The notes beneath the pieces were generated by a model, which searched no databases, had not been told where the DNA came from, and worked only from the letters and a program-made list of their open reading frames with translations. The position numbers and the translations under genes were made by a program. A DNA stretch of 6,574 nt from an uncultured Pseudomonadota bacterium (GTDB lineage Bacteria > Pseudomonadota > Gammaproteobacteria > Burkholderiales > SG8-39), in NCBI GenBank assembly GCA_903895005.1, contig CAITSH010000353.1, positions 1 to 6,574 of the forward strand. Reading direction: 5' to 3'. Of this stretch, positions 1-5,667 are shown piece after piece; position 1 is the first letter of the stretch; every line of letters begins with the position of its first letter.

Positions 1-27
1 CTTGCGCTTCGCTGCTGGTCAAGCGAT

Positions 28-99
28 GTTTTGTTTTTGTTTTTGTTTTTGTTTTTGTTTTTGTTTTTGTTTTTGTTTTTGTTTTTGTTTTTGTTTTTG
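28..99. repeat. Hexanucleotide tandem array (GTTTTT)n
   Basis: Eleven perfect GTTTTT units run from 33 to 98, preceded by a 5-base GTTTT unit at 28-32. The period then decays into GACTTT, GACCTT, GACTCC at about 99-116, which suggests an older degenerate array next to a recently expanded one. Nothing is encoded here: translation gives only alternating Phe-Leu. Changes in unit number by slippage are expected for such an array. Any effect would be on spacing or DNA flexibility, because no gene start lies nearby. Confidence 0.95.
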
Positions 100-164
100 A
101 CTTTGACCTTGACTCCCGTAGGGGACGCCGAGAAGCGCAGCGTCCTCGGGAGGTGTCCGGTCCC

Positions 165-358
165 GTTGTCTGAGCAACCGCAGGGAGCGAGTTCAGGGAC
201 CGGCCCGAGGATGCGAGCATCGCAGGGCAGCCCCCGCGTGACTAATCTGCAAAATGCACTGCGGCTCGCCGGGGGCCGTCACCTTCGGGTCGCCTTTTCT
301 TGGTTACTTCTTTTGGCGAAGCAAAAGAAGTAACTCGCCCCCCGCAGGGGGCGAAACC
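165..358 (+). repeat. Dispersed two-hairpin intergenic repeat, left copy
   Basis: This non-coding element matches an inverted copy at the right end of the window. Shared blocks in order are gttgtctgagc (165-175), a 21-base block beginning gcgagttcagg (187-207), and a 31-base block at 328-358 containing 'aactcgccccccgcaggggg'. It carries a perfect 13-bp hairpin (303-315 with 322-334, loop 316-321) followed directly by an 8-bp GC hairpin (335-342 with 347-354). Frames through the second part give '(K)xxNSPPAGGET', a string I recall from spurious small ORFs in Burkholderiales. It is probably a REP/MITE-like element, possibly acting as a transcription terminator. No mobility gene is seen. Confidence 0.8.
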
Positions 359-455
359 ACCACACTAAAAAGGAACGACCAATCCCGCGCAGCGAATAGG
401 CTGGCTTTCATCCTTGCAAACCGTCCGCGACGGCCATCACCTGCCAACCCCATGG

Positions 456-475
456 ATTCCCGCTTTCGCGGGAAT
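456..475. repeat. dRS3-like 20-bp palindromic repeat
   Basis: The sequence attcccgctttcgcgggaat is a perfect 8-bp inverted repeat with a 4-base loop. It fits the Neisseria dRS3 pattern ATTCCC-N8-GGGAAT exactly. In Neisseria such repeats act as insertion sites for filamentous phages. Very similar elements are scattered in other beta-proteobacteria. Here it lies about 90 bases past the stop of the response-regulator gene, so it could also help end that transcript, although no T-run follows. A further weak inverted repeat (487-493 with 506-512) lies between it and the gene. Confidence 0.75.
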
Positions 476-562
476 GACGTCACGTATGTTCAAACGACGA
501 CCTTGTTGAACATCCCTTAGAACGCCACACGGCAAGCGACGCCCCCGCCCGCGACACCAATA

Positions 563-1912
563 TCAAACCATCTCCGCCTGCACCCTTACCCTCACCTCCA
601 CCGGACTGGCATCGTTGTGCTCGTAGTCGCGGATTTTCCGGATCAGCGATGCGTCGAGCACATGGTCGCGTGACAGCAACAACAGGCCCTCGCGCGTGGT
701 CAGGTCGCGCGCGAGCACCATGCCGCACTGGAGCGCGGCGGCAGAGACGTGCCTTTCGGCCTGGGGTGCGGGCCGGCTGGTTTCGACGCCGACGAGCGCA
801 AGAAACGCGTCCACCACCTGCGGGTCGTAACGACGGCCGCGGTCGGCGATGATGAATTGCTGCGCCTCGGGCGCGCTCAGCGCCACATTGGTCACGGTGC
901 CGCGCTGCAAGCCCTCAAAGTCGCGCGCCACCGCGATGATGCGCGAGCCGATCGGAATCTGCGCGCCGGCCAGCCGGTCCGGATAACCCATGCCGTCGCA
1001 ACGCTCGCACTGGCTGCGAATCAGGTGCGCCGCGGCATCGAGCTGGTCGAGCGCCATCAACGCCGCCTCGCCTTTCACCGGGTGCTTGCAAAACGCCATC
1101 TGCTCTTCCTGGGTGAGATGCGCGAACGGCCGGTTGAGCAGGCGGTCGGGCAGGGACAGTTTGCCGATGTCGCGCAACAGCGCCGCGACCACGACATCCT
1201 GCTGCCCGGACTCCGGCATGTTGAGCCGCAGCGCGATGCGCCGCGCCATGTCGGCAATGCGGCGCGACTGCCCGCTGGTATCACCCTGGCGCAATTCGAT
1301 CAGGTTGGAAAAAACGGCGATGGACGCGGTGAAGTTTTTCTTCAGCTTGTTGTGCGCGAGCGTCAACGAAGTCATGGCCTTTTGCAGCGAGGCGGTGCGT
1401 TGCGCCACCACATCCTCGAGCCCGGCGTTAAGTGTCTTGAGTTCAAGGTTTTGCGCCCTGGTCAGCGCCTCGAGCCTGGCCTTGTCGCGCGCGAGCCCGC
1501 GCAGCTCAAGCGCCTGGCGCACCAGCAGCAGCACATCGCCGTCGCGCCAGGGCTTGGCGATATAACGGTAGATTTCGCCCCGGTTGATCGCGGCAATGGT
1601 GCCCTTGATGTCCTGGACCCCGGTGAGCAGGATGCGTATGGTCTCGGGCCAGCGCTCGCGCACCGCGGCCAGGAACTCGGCGCCGTCCATGTGCGGCATC
1701 GTCAGGTCCGATATCACCATGTCCACCTGCCGCCCCGCGAGCAGTGCCAGCCCCTGTTCGCCGCTATCGGCGGTCAGCACCTCAAAGCCGTGCGAGCGCA
1801 GCATGTTTGACAGCAGCGTGATCACGCCGGGCGTGTCGTCAACCAGCAACAGCGTTGCCGGCTTTGCGAGCAATGGCTCGCTTAAATGCGCGTTGGCCTT
1901 ATCCAAACCCAC
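563..1912 (-). CDS. Response regulator: REC receiver + degenerate HD-GYP domain
   Basis: This is a cytoplasmic two-component response regulator of 449 residues. The REC domain (about 19-135) is intact: acidic pair D25/D26, phospho-acceptor D69 in ISDLTMPHMDG, T97 and K120 in IAKPW. A coiled-coil linker (about 140-195) leads to an HD-GYP-type domain (about 195-375) with DGMGYP at 306-311 and YDPQVVDAFL at 362-371. Active HD-GYP enzymes hydrolyse c-di-GMP with a di- or tri-metal centre. Here the HD pair is R247-D248, the HHE motif is Q301-C302-E303, the upstream GHS is GQS (Q215), and the later Asp is R330, so catalysis is unlikely. The C-terminal part (about 389-445, GMVLARDL...GLLLLS) is a small domain I associate with this group. 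The start is GTG at 1912, with no strong ribosome binding site. No kinase gene is adjacent, so the input is unknown. Confidence 0.92.
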   Translation of the reverse strand: MGLDKANAHLSEPLLAKPATLLLVDDTPGVITLLSNMLRSHGFEVLTADSGEQGLALLAGRQVDMVISDLTMPHMDGAEFLAAVRERWPETIRILLTGVQDIKGTIAAINRGEIYRYIAKPWRDGDVLLLVRQALELRGLARDKARLEALTRAQNLELKTLNAGLEDVVAQRTASLQKAMTSLTLAHNKLKKNFTASIAVFSNLIELRQGDTSGQSRRIADMARRIALRLNMPESGQQDVVVAALLRDIGKLSLPDRLLNRPFAHLTQEEQMAFCKHPVKGEAALMALDQLDAAAHLIRSQCERCDGMGYPDRLAGAQIPIGSRIIAVARDFEGLQRGTVTNVALSAPEAQQFIIADRGRRYDPQVVDAFLALVGVETSRPAPQAERHVSAAALQCGMVLARDLTTREGLLLLSRDHVLDASLIRKIRDYEHNDASPVEVRVRVQAEMV

Positions 1913-2222
1913 CCCGATTCTTGCGTTGTCGCTCTGACCCCGGTGCAGCGCACCGGCATCGCAACAGCGTTATCCGTCTTTTTCCAAGTCAATCCGCTGC
2001 GCGGGCCTGTCCATGTGGCAGGCGGCGCGGCAAACGCGCGCAGGCAGACGCCGCACCGGCGCCGCGAACAAGAACGGCGTGGCGCCACAAAAAACTTATC
2101 GGCAGGACGCGGTAAAACCTTAGGGGGTTATCAGAAAAAACAGGGCGGAAATAGCGCAAAAGCCGCGGCGGTGCGCGGCTTTTGTGATGTCGCCGCCGCT
2201 TACGGCGGAGAGGTCCGTGCCG
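1913..2222. other. Intergenic region upstream of the response regulator
   Basis: This 310-base gap between two minus-strand genes contains no gene I can support; its ORFs are short and unlike any family I know. It should hold the regulator's promoter, reading leftward. The minus strand has TTGACT followed 12 bases later by GATAAC, a spacing too short for a normal sigma-70 promoter, so I do not assign one. A perfect 7-bp hairpin (1940-1946 with 1950-1956, loop agc) lies 27 bases before the GTG start and would sit in the mRNA leader. The right end carries the terminator of the pilin-like gene. Confidence 0.5.
2158..2183 (-). terminator. Intrinsic terminator of the pilin-like gene
   Basis: A perfect 10-bp stem (AAAAGCCGCG at 2158-2167 with CGCGGCTTTT at 2174-2183) closes a 6-base loop. 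Read on the minus strand, the stem ends in a short U-run about 40 bases past the stop of the pilin-like gene. A second hairpin lies between them (2193-2198 with 2203-2208). The symmetry would also let it work on the plus strand. Confidence 0.8.
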
Positions 2223-2942
2223 CTAAAGGCAAAGGCACAGCAGGTAGCGGTTGGTGCCGTTTTCCTGGTAGGTCACCGCCGACGAGGCGGTATCCGGGTT
2301 GCTTGCCGTCTGCAATTGCCCGCGCACCCGGCCCTTTTCGGGCGTGCCCTCATCCATTTGCGCGTCCACCCCGACGGCGATGCTGTCGGGCAGGTTACTC
2401 GAACAAATGATGTTGCCGCCAAAGCCCATGCCGGTGGTTTGCACGCCCATGATGCCGCCGGCGGCGTTGTTCGGCTGCTGCGTGGCGGCAATCCCCTCGG
2501 TGGAGCCACCGACAAAGCCCGCGAGGCGAAGATGCAGCCAGAACAAACCCGTTTCGGCGGCAGCCGCTGCGGGTACGGCGGTGGCATTGTATTTTTGTGC
2601 AGCCAGCAGGGGCGTTGGACAATCGTTGGTGCATAAAACGCCGTTGCCATCGCCGCCGCGGCCGGTGGCGCCCCAGCGCGCGGTCGTGATGCTGTTTTTC
2701 TCGTCACCGGGCAGGGCGCGGTAGCGATCCTGGTAGGCGTAGAGGGCGGCGGTGACGCCGCTAAAATCATCGATGATATTTTTTATCCGCGCCTGCGTCA
2801 CCATCTCACGCGCTTTCAGGGCGCCCCCGAGCAGCAATCCGACCAAGATCAGGACAATGGCGGTGTCGACCAAGGTGAAGCCCGCCTGCGGTCGGATGCG
2901 CGACCGCATACGGGCGCTGAATGTGCCGGGATGTTTGCTCAT
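2223..2942 (-). CDS. Prepilin-type (type IV pilin / type II pseudopilin-like) protein
   Basis: This 239-residue protein has a class III prepilin signal: a basic leader (residues 1-21) ending in QAG, then FTLVDTAIVLILVGLLLGG. Prepilin peptidase should cut between G21 and F22, and the hydrophobic helix (22-42) would anchor it in the inner membrane before assembly. The family's usual Glu at mature position 5 is Asp (D26). The early mature part YAYQDRYRALPGDE (68-81) and the later DAQMDEGTPEKGRVRG (193-208) fit a family of pseudopilin-like proteins with an 'ID-x-DDG-x-P-x-x-G'-like motif. Cysteines at 104/108 and at 180, 236 and 238 could form disulfides; the protein ends in CLCL. It stands alone, with no secretion or pilus machinery beside it. 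A GGAGG is present but 18 bases from the ATG, so the ribosome binding site is weak. Its target system is unknown. Confidence 0.9.
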   Translation of the reverse strand: MSKHPGTFSARMRSRIRPQAGFTLVDTAIVLILVGLLLGGALKAREMVTQARIKNIIDDFSGVTAALYAYQDRYRALPGDEKNSITTARWGATGRGGDGNGVLCTNDCPTPLLAAQKYNATAVPAAAAAETGLFWLHLRLAGFVGGSTEGIAATQQPNNAAGGIMGVQTTGMGFGGNIICSSNLPDSIAVGVDAQMDEGTPEKGRVRGQLQTASNPDTASSAVTYQENGTNRYLLCLCL

Positions 2943-3099
2943 GCCATTGCGGAAATACCGCCTCCATGAATCTGACTTTAATGTCCCGGCAAAATCACTC
3001 GGCGCGGGGCGATTAATGTATCGGTCAGCATGTTGTTGGCCGGCCTGGCCCGCTGCTGTGCCGATGTCTTTATGTAAGCTTCAGGCTTTTAAAAAAAGC

Positions 3100-3129
3100 T
3101 TTACAAAAAAAATTTTAGCCAGCGTATTT
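3100..3129 (+). promoter_or_regulatory. Possible promoter for the first tandem repeat unit
   Basis: TTTACA (3100-3105) and GTATTT (3124-3129) are separated by 18 bases on the plus strand, within an AT-rich stretch. Transcription would begin near 3136, at the front of the 26-base repeat. The -10 match is only fair. An inverted repeat, gctttt/aaaagc (3085-3099), lies just upstream. Confidence 0.3.
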
Positions 3130-3135
3130 CAAAAT

Positions 3136-3247
3136 GGCCCGGAGAATTACTAAGTCTTGTAAAGCGCCTCGTTTAGAGACGAAACCCATTCATGCAACGG
3201 CCGGCCTGTTGATGAGCCACCCGGCCGGCTGCCATGTCTCTGTTTTT
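3136..3247 (+). ncRNA. Candidate small RNA, unit 1 of a tandem pair
   Basis: I do not recognise an RNA family here; the call rests on layout. The unit begins with the 26-base repeat (3139-3164) and has a short weak hairpin near 3168-3182. A GC-rich hairpin follows: nine pairs, 3198-3206 with 3223-3231, possibly extended by CATG/CATG at 3191-3194 and 3233-3236. T5 at 3243-3247 is offset about 6 bases from the stem. The same order recurs in unit 2. A possible promoter precedes it. It would be transcribed divergently from the pilin-like gene. Alternatively the repeats are protein-binding sites. Confidence 0.35.
3139..3164 (+). repeat. 26-bp direct repeat, copy 1
   Basis: The repeat begins ccggagaatta and ends ctaagtcttgtaaag. 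It matches 3300-3325 at 25 of 26 positions, the difference being A at 3149 against G at 3310. The copies start 161 bases apart, and the sequence between them is not repeated. Confidence 0.9.
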
Positions 3248-3255
3248 ATGCGGGT

Positions 3256-3261
3256 TTGACA
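3256..3261 (+). promoter_or_regulatory. Consensus -35 hexamer before the second repeat unit
   Basis: TTGACA is a perfect sigma-70 -35 hexamer placed 39 bases before the second 26-base repeat. This is much the same position as TTTACA before the first. The expected -10 position (TGCAGA, 3279-3284) is a poor match, so a second activator or a different sigma factor would be needed. Confidence 0.25.
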
Positions 3262-3299
3262 CTTGGATGTCGAATTTTTGCAGACTGCACCAACACAAC

Positions 3300-3325
3300 C
3301 CGGAGAATTGCTAAGTCTTGTAAAG
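3300..3325 (+). repeat. 26-bp direct repeat, copy 2
   Basis: This is the second copy of the repeat at 3139-3164 (25 of 26 identical). It lies 20 bases before the terminator stem at 3346-3376. Confidence 0.9.
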
Positions 3326-3345
3326 AACGCCGCTTGCAGGCGAAA

Positions 3346-3376
3346 AAAAACCGGGGGCAGGCTGCCCCCGGTTTTT
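3346..3376 (-). terminator. Strong bidirectional intrinsic terminator
   Basis: A perfect 14-bp stem (3346-3359 with 3363-3376) closes a 3-base loop. It contains CCGGGGGCA/TGCCCCCGG and ends in A/T tracts on both sides. On the minus strand the stem runs into eight T (complement of 3343-3350), so it should end the oxidase transcript about 60 bases past the ancestral stop codon. On the plus strand T5 (3372-3376) would end a transcript from the repeat region. Confidence 0.9.
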
Positions 3377-3414
3377 GCAAATGGCGGCGAGGTTCAGGCC
3401 TCGCCGCCATTTGC
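3377..3414. repeat. Perfect 16-bp hairpin abutting the terminator
   Basis: The arms 3377-3392 (gcaaatggcggcgagg) and 3399-3414 are exact reverse complements around the loop ttcagg. The hairpin starts on the base after the terminator stem ends. On the oxidase mRNA it would be the first structure in the 3' end. It may stop exonucleases or assist termination; no family is recognised. Confidence 0.85.
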
Positions 3415-3449
3415 CCGGTTCAGACAATCTTCCCGGTTCAGACAATCTT
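3414..3449. repeat. 18-bp tandem duplication over the ancestral oxidase stop
   Basis: The unit cccggttcagacaatctt occurs twice head to tail (3414-3431 and 3432-3449) with no difference. On the minus strand each copy reads AAG ATT GTC TGA ACC GGG, that is Lys-Ile-Val-stop. The last three codons and stop of the oxidase have therefore been duplicated. The perfect identity suggests a recent slippage event. Confidence 0.95.
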
Positions 3450-3503
3450 CCACATGGCCATCATGCCGTGGTCTTCGTGAACCACGTTATGGCAGTGCAT
3501 GGG
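3438..3503 (-). pseudogene. Severed C-terminal copper-binding tail of the oxidase
   Basis: The frame of the oxidase continues past its TAA for 21 codons and ends at TGA (3438-3440). It reads PM-HCHNVVHEDHGMM-AMWKIV. HCH-x3-H-x4-M is the fourth copper motif of multicopper oxidases: the Cys, the later His and the Met hold type 1 copper, and the two His beside the Cys hold type 3 copper. Every one of these residues is intact, so the loss of frame must be recent or apparent. An ATG lies three bases after the TAA (3498-3500), with AGGG about ten bases before it, so restart of translation to give a 20-residue peptide is conceivable. I think this is unlikely to be functional. Confidence 0.85.
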
Positions 3504-5462
3504 TTAGATGCCCTTGTAGTCGCGAAAGCGCATCGCCGTGGTGATGGTCGAGCTCGGGTCAAGGCGGTACACGTCCTTGCGGCCGCCTTCCAGGGGCTTG
3601 GTCGGATCGGGCTGGGCCGCGCCGTTGTAGCTGAGGATGCGGCCTTCTTCGTAGTGCGGGTGGATCGGATGCGACCAGGAGCCGCCGCCGTTCTTGTGCA
3701 CCCAGACCTCGGCCGTGCCTTCCTTGACTTCGTAAGGTGCGGCATAGCGGTCGAACAACGCGCCGTTTGAAACCCAGGCGCCGTTGCCACGGCCCCACAC
3801 CCATTCTTTGGTCTTGATCGCGGTGATGGCCGGCAGGTCGGGCAGCGGGCGCAGCGGCATACCGTTGACGATCTTGGTGCTGTTGTCGGTGAGGCCGGTG
3901 CGGGCCGCCTCGACGATGAACTTGATCGCGTCGTTGCCGGTGGTAAGCAGCTTGCCCGAGGGGCCGCGGCCGTTGGTCTGCTCGGCGCGGTTGGTGATGA
4001 AAATCTCGGTGCCCGGCTTGAACTTGGAGAAGTCGACGATCACATCGAAACGCTCACCCACGCCCTGCTTGAAGCTGGTCACATCGACGGCGCGCGGCAG
4101 CAGGTTGCCGTCGTTGGCAATCACGGTCATGGGCAGGTAGGTCGAACCGGTTGCGCCCTGGCGCATCCACCACCAGTAAAAGCGCGACGGGCCGCCGTTG
4201 TACATGCGAAGGCGGTACTTGCGCGGCTGCACTTTCATGAACGGCTGGATGGTGCCGTTGACCGTGAGCTTGTCGCCGATGGCGCCGTCAAGGCAGACCA
4301 GCGGGAAGAAGTCCACGCCCTTGGGGTCGAACTGGCGGTCATGGAACATCATCGGCACGTCAAACTCGTAGGGGTAGCTGGCGGCGTCCTGCGAGTGCGA
4401 GGGGAAGCGGATGCCGGTGGTGCCGGCCACGGTCTCGTCGCCGGTATCGACTTCGTCGTAGATCGGCGCGGCGCCGAACAGGCCGGCGTAGACGTTCTGC
4501 GAGGTGAAGTCATGCTTGTGGTCGTGGTACCAGAGCGAGCCGAGGGCCTCGCGGTAGTCGCCGCGCACGCCGGCCTTGGGCGACACAAAGCCCTGGTTGA
4601 TGCCGGCATACAGGTTGGGATAGTGGTGGTCCCAGAACTTGCCGGCGTAGTTGTAATAGAGCGGGCCGCCATCGCTCTCGGAGGGCGTGTGGTGGTTGTG
4701 CATGTGGGTGCACATGGTCGAGGTGCCAAAGCCCAGGGCCGACACGGCATCGACGGCGGTGGCCGGCAGTTCGTTGTAAATACGCACCAGGTGCGAGCGG
4801 CCGTATTTCAGGCGGAACACCGGGCCCGGAACGCCGGTGCAGCGCACGGCGCCGTTGCTGTTGCCGGTGACGTTGTTGACGGCGTCAAAATCACGATCGA
4901 CAAAACCCCAGGCCAGCTGGCCGGCGGCGCCGGCGGGCATCTCGCTATGCCACATGTGCTTGTGCTGGATGGCGCGCATTTCATAAATGTCCTTGGGCGG
5001 ATTGAGCAGCCCGGTGTTCTTGTCGGTGCCGTCCCAGGCCTGGTGCGCGAGGTTCGCGTTGGGCGTGGCGTTCGCCATTTCGGGGTGGTGATGGAGCAGT
5101 TCGAGCTTGGAATCGAGCGCGTTGCTCGGCGCGCTGGTGGGCTTGCCGCCGCGCAGCATCATCGCGTCGGTCAGTTCGGACACGCTGCTCTTGACGGTGT
5201 AAGTGGGCGTCATTTCTTCGAGGCGCTGGAAGGCGTCCTTGAACGGCGTGGTCTTGGGGCTGATGATCTCGACGCCGGGGATCGGGCAATCGGAGGCGGC
5301 AAACGCGGCGCGCATGCTCAGGCCCGGGATGGGCAGCAGCATGCCGGTGCTGGCGCTCAACACACCCAGTTTCATCAGATTACGACGGTCAAGGCCCGAA
5401 CGCGTGAGTTCACGTTGCGTGTCCATGGTGCGCTGGATCAGTTGCTGCTGCTGCTTGTTCAT
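3504..5462 (-). CDS. CotA/bilirubin-oxidase-like multicopper oxidase, cut short by in-frame TAA
   Basis: Multicopper oxidases oxidise phenols, bilirubin or metal ions and reduce O2 to water. This reading frame gives 652 residues. A twin-arginine signal (LDRRNLMKLG at 24-33, hydrophobic 32-48, likely cut after AFA at 55) sends it folded to the periplasm. Three of the four copper motifs are present: THMHNHH (252-258), LWYHDHKHDFTSQNVYAGLFG split as WYHDH (311-315) and NVYAGL (323-328), and SHPIHPHY (597-604). The nearest relatives I can recall are CotA spore laccase and bilirubin oxidase, from SESDGGP after motif 1 and from the C-terminal layout. TAA at 3504-3506 falls where CotA has Tyr in GRYVWHCH, just before motif 4, which continues in frame downstream. 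Without it no type 1 copper site can form. The start ATG has a good ribosome binding site (AGGAAGGGA, complement of 5471-5479). Substrate is not predictable. Confidence 0.93.
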   Translation of the reverse strand: MNKQQQQLIQRTMDTQRELTRSGLDRRNLMKLGVLSASTGMLLPIPGLSMRAAFAASDCPIPGVEIISPKTTPFKDAFQRLEEMTPTYTVKSSVSELTDAMMLRGGKPTSAPSNALDSKLELLHHHPEMANATPNANLAHQAWDGTDKNTGLLNPPKDIYEMRAIQHKHMWHSEMPAGAAGQLAWGFVDRDFDAVNNVTGNSNGAVRCTGVPGPVFRLKYGRSHLVRIYNELPATAVDAVSALGFGTSTMCTHMHNHHTPSESDGGPLYYNYAGKFWDHHYPNLYAGINQGFVSPKAGVRGDYREALGSLWYHDHKHDFTSQNVYAGLFGAAPIYDEVDTGDETVAGTTGIRFPSHSQDAASYPYEFDVPMMFHDRQFDPKGVDFFPLVCLDGAIGDKLTVNGTIQPFMKVQPRKYRLRMYNGGPSRFYWWWMRQGATGSTYLPMTVIANDGNLLPRAVDVTSFKQGVGERFDVIVDFSKFKPGTEIFITNRAEQTNGRGPSGKLLTTGNDAIKFIVEAARTGLTDNSTKIVNGMPLRPLPDLPAITAIKTKEWVWGRGNGAWVSNGALFDRYAAPYEVKEGTAEVWVHKNGGGSWSHPIHPHYEEGRILSYNGAAQPDPTKPLEGGRKDVYRLDPSSTITTAMRFRDYKGI

Positions 5463-5470
5463 TGTTGTCT

Positions 5471-5479
5471 TCCCTTCCT
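5471..5479 (-). promoter_or_regulatory. Ribosome binding site of the oxidase gene
   Basis: The minus strand reads AGGAAGGGA, 8 bases before the ATG at 5460-5462. This is the clearest Shine-Dalgarno sequence in the window and fixes the start of the oxidase. Confidence 0.8.
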
Positions 5480-5667
5480 GAAAAGGCTGTTAAGTAAAAT
5501 TTGCTTCGATTCGAATTAGGTTTTGAGGCCTTACTGCGATGTAGCGATACTAGAAAAAAATTCACTGCCATTTGTCTGTGCGTGGTGGCGTGTTTGCAGC
5601 ACAAACGTGCGGCTTGTGTAACGGTTTGTCATCGCGCCCCGGGCTGCGCACGAACGCACACCGGCTT
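5480..5667. other. Upstream region of the oxidase gene
   Basis: This stretch should hold the oxidase promoter on the minus strand. TAGTAT (complement of 5546-5551) could be a -10 box, but no good -35 is found 16-18 bases away. An odd-centred 11-base palindrome, ttcgattcgaa (5503-5513), lies about 40 bases before the start codon and could be an operator. I see no metal-regulator box that I can name. Confidence 0.35.

Larger units (their letters stand above)
3292..3376 (+). ncRNA. Candidate small RNA, unit 2 of a tandem pair
   Basis: No known family is recognised. This unit repeats the plan of unit 1: the 26-base repeat (3300-3325), a small hairpin (CGCC/GGCG near 3329-3342) and then a strong terminator (3346-3376). 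A transcript of about 80 bases would result. It runs convergently toward the multicopper oxidase gene. The start position is a guess from the -35-like hexamer. The alternative reading is that the repeats are regulatory sites upstream of the pilin-like gene on the other strand. Confidence 0.35.

Noticed and set aside
31..333. Plus-strand frame beginning with a Phe-Leu repeat
   Set aside because: It is the hexanucleotide array read as protein, followed by the dispersed repeat. There is no ribosome binding site.
749..1810. Plus-strand frame (353 codons) opposite the response regulator
   Set aside because: Composition is Arg/His/Gln/Ala-rich as expected for an antisense frame of GC-rich DNA; the minus strand has clear REC and HD-GYP motifs.
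3135..3151. Sigma-54 promoter TGGCCC...TTAC at the first 26-bp repeat
   Set aside because: The second copy lacks the TGG, and neither has both the GG and GC elements at correct spacing.
3139..3325. CRISPR-like reading of the 26-bp repeats
   Set aside because: Only two copies, 135 bases of intervening sequence, and no cas genes.
4341..5519. Long plus-strand frame (392 codons) opposite the oxidase gene
   Set aside because: It is a shadow of the oxidase: Val/Gly/His/Arg-rich with no domain or ribosome binding site, while the minus strand has clear copper motifs and a Tat signal.
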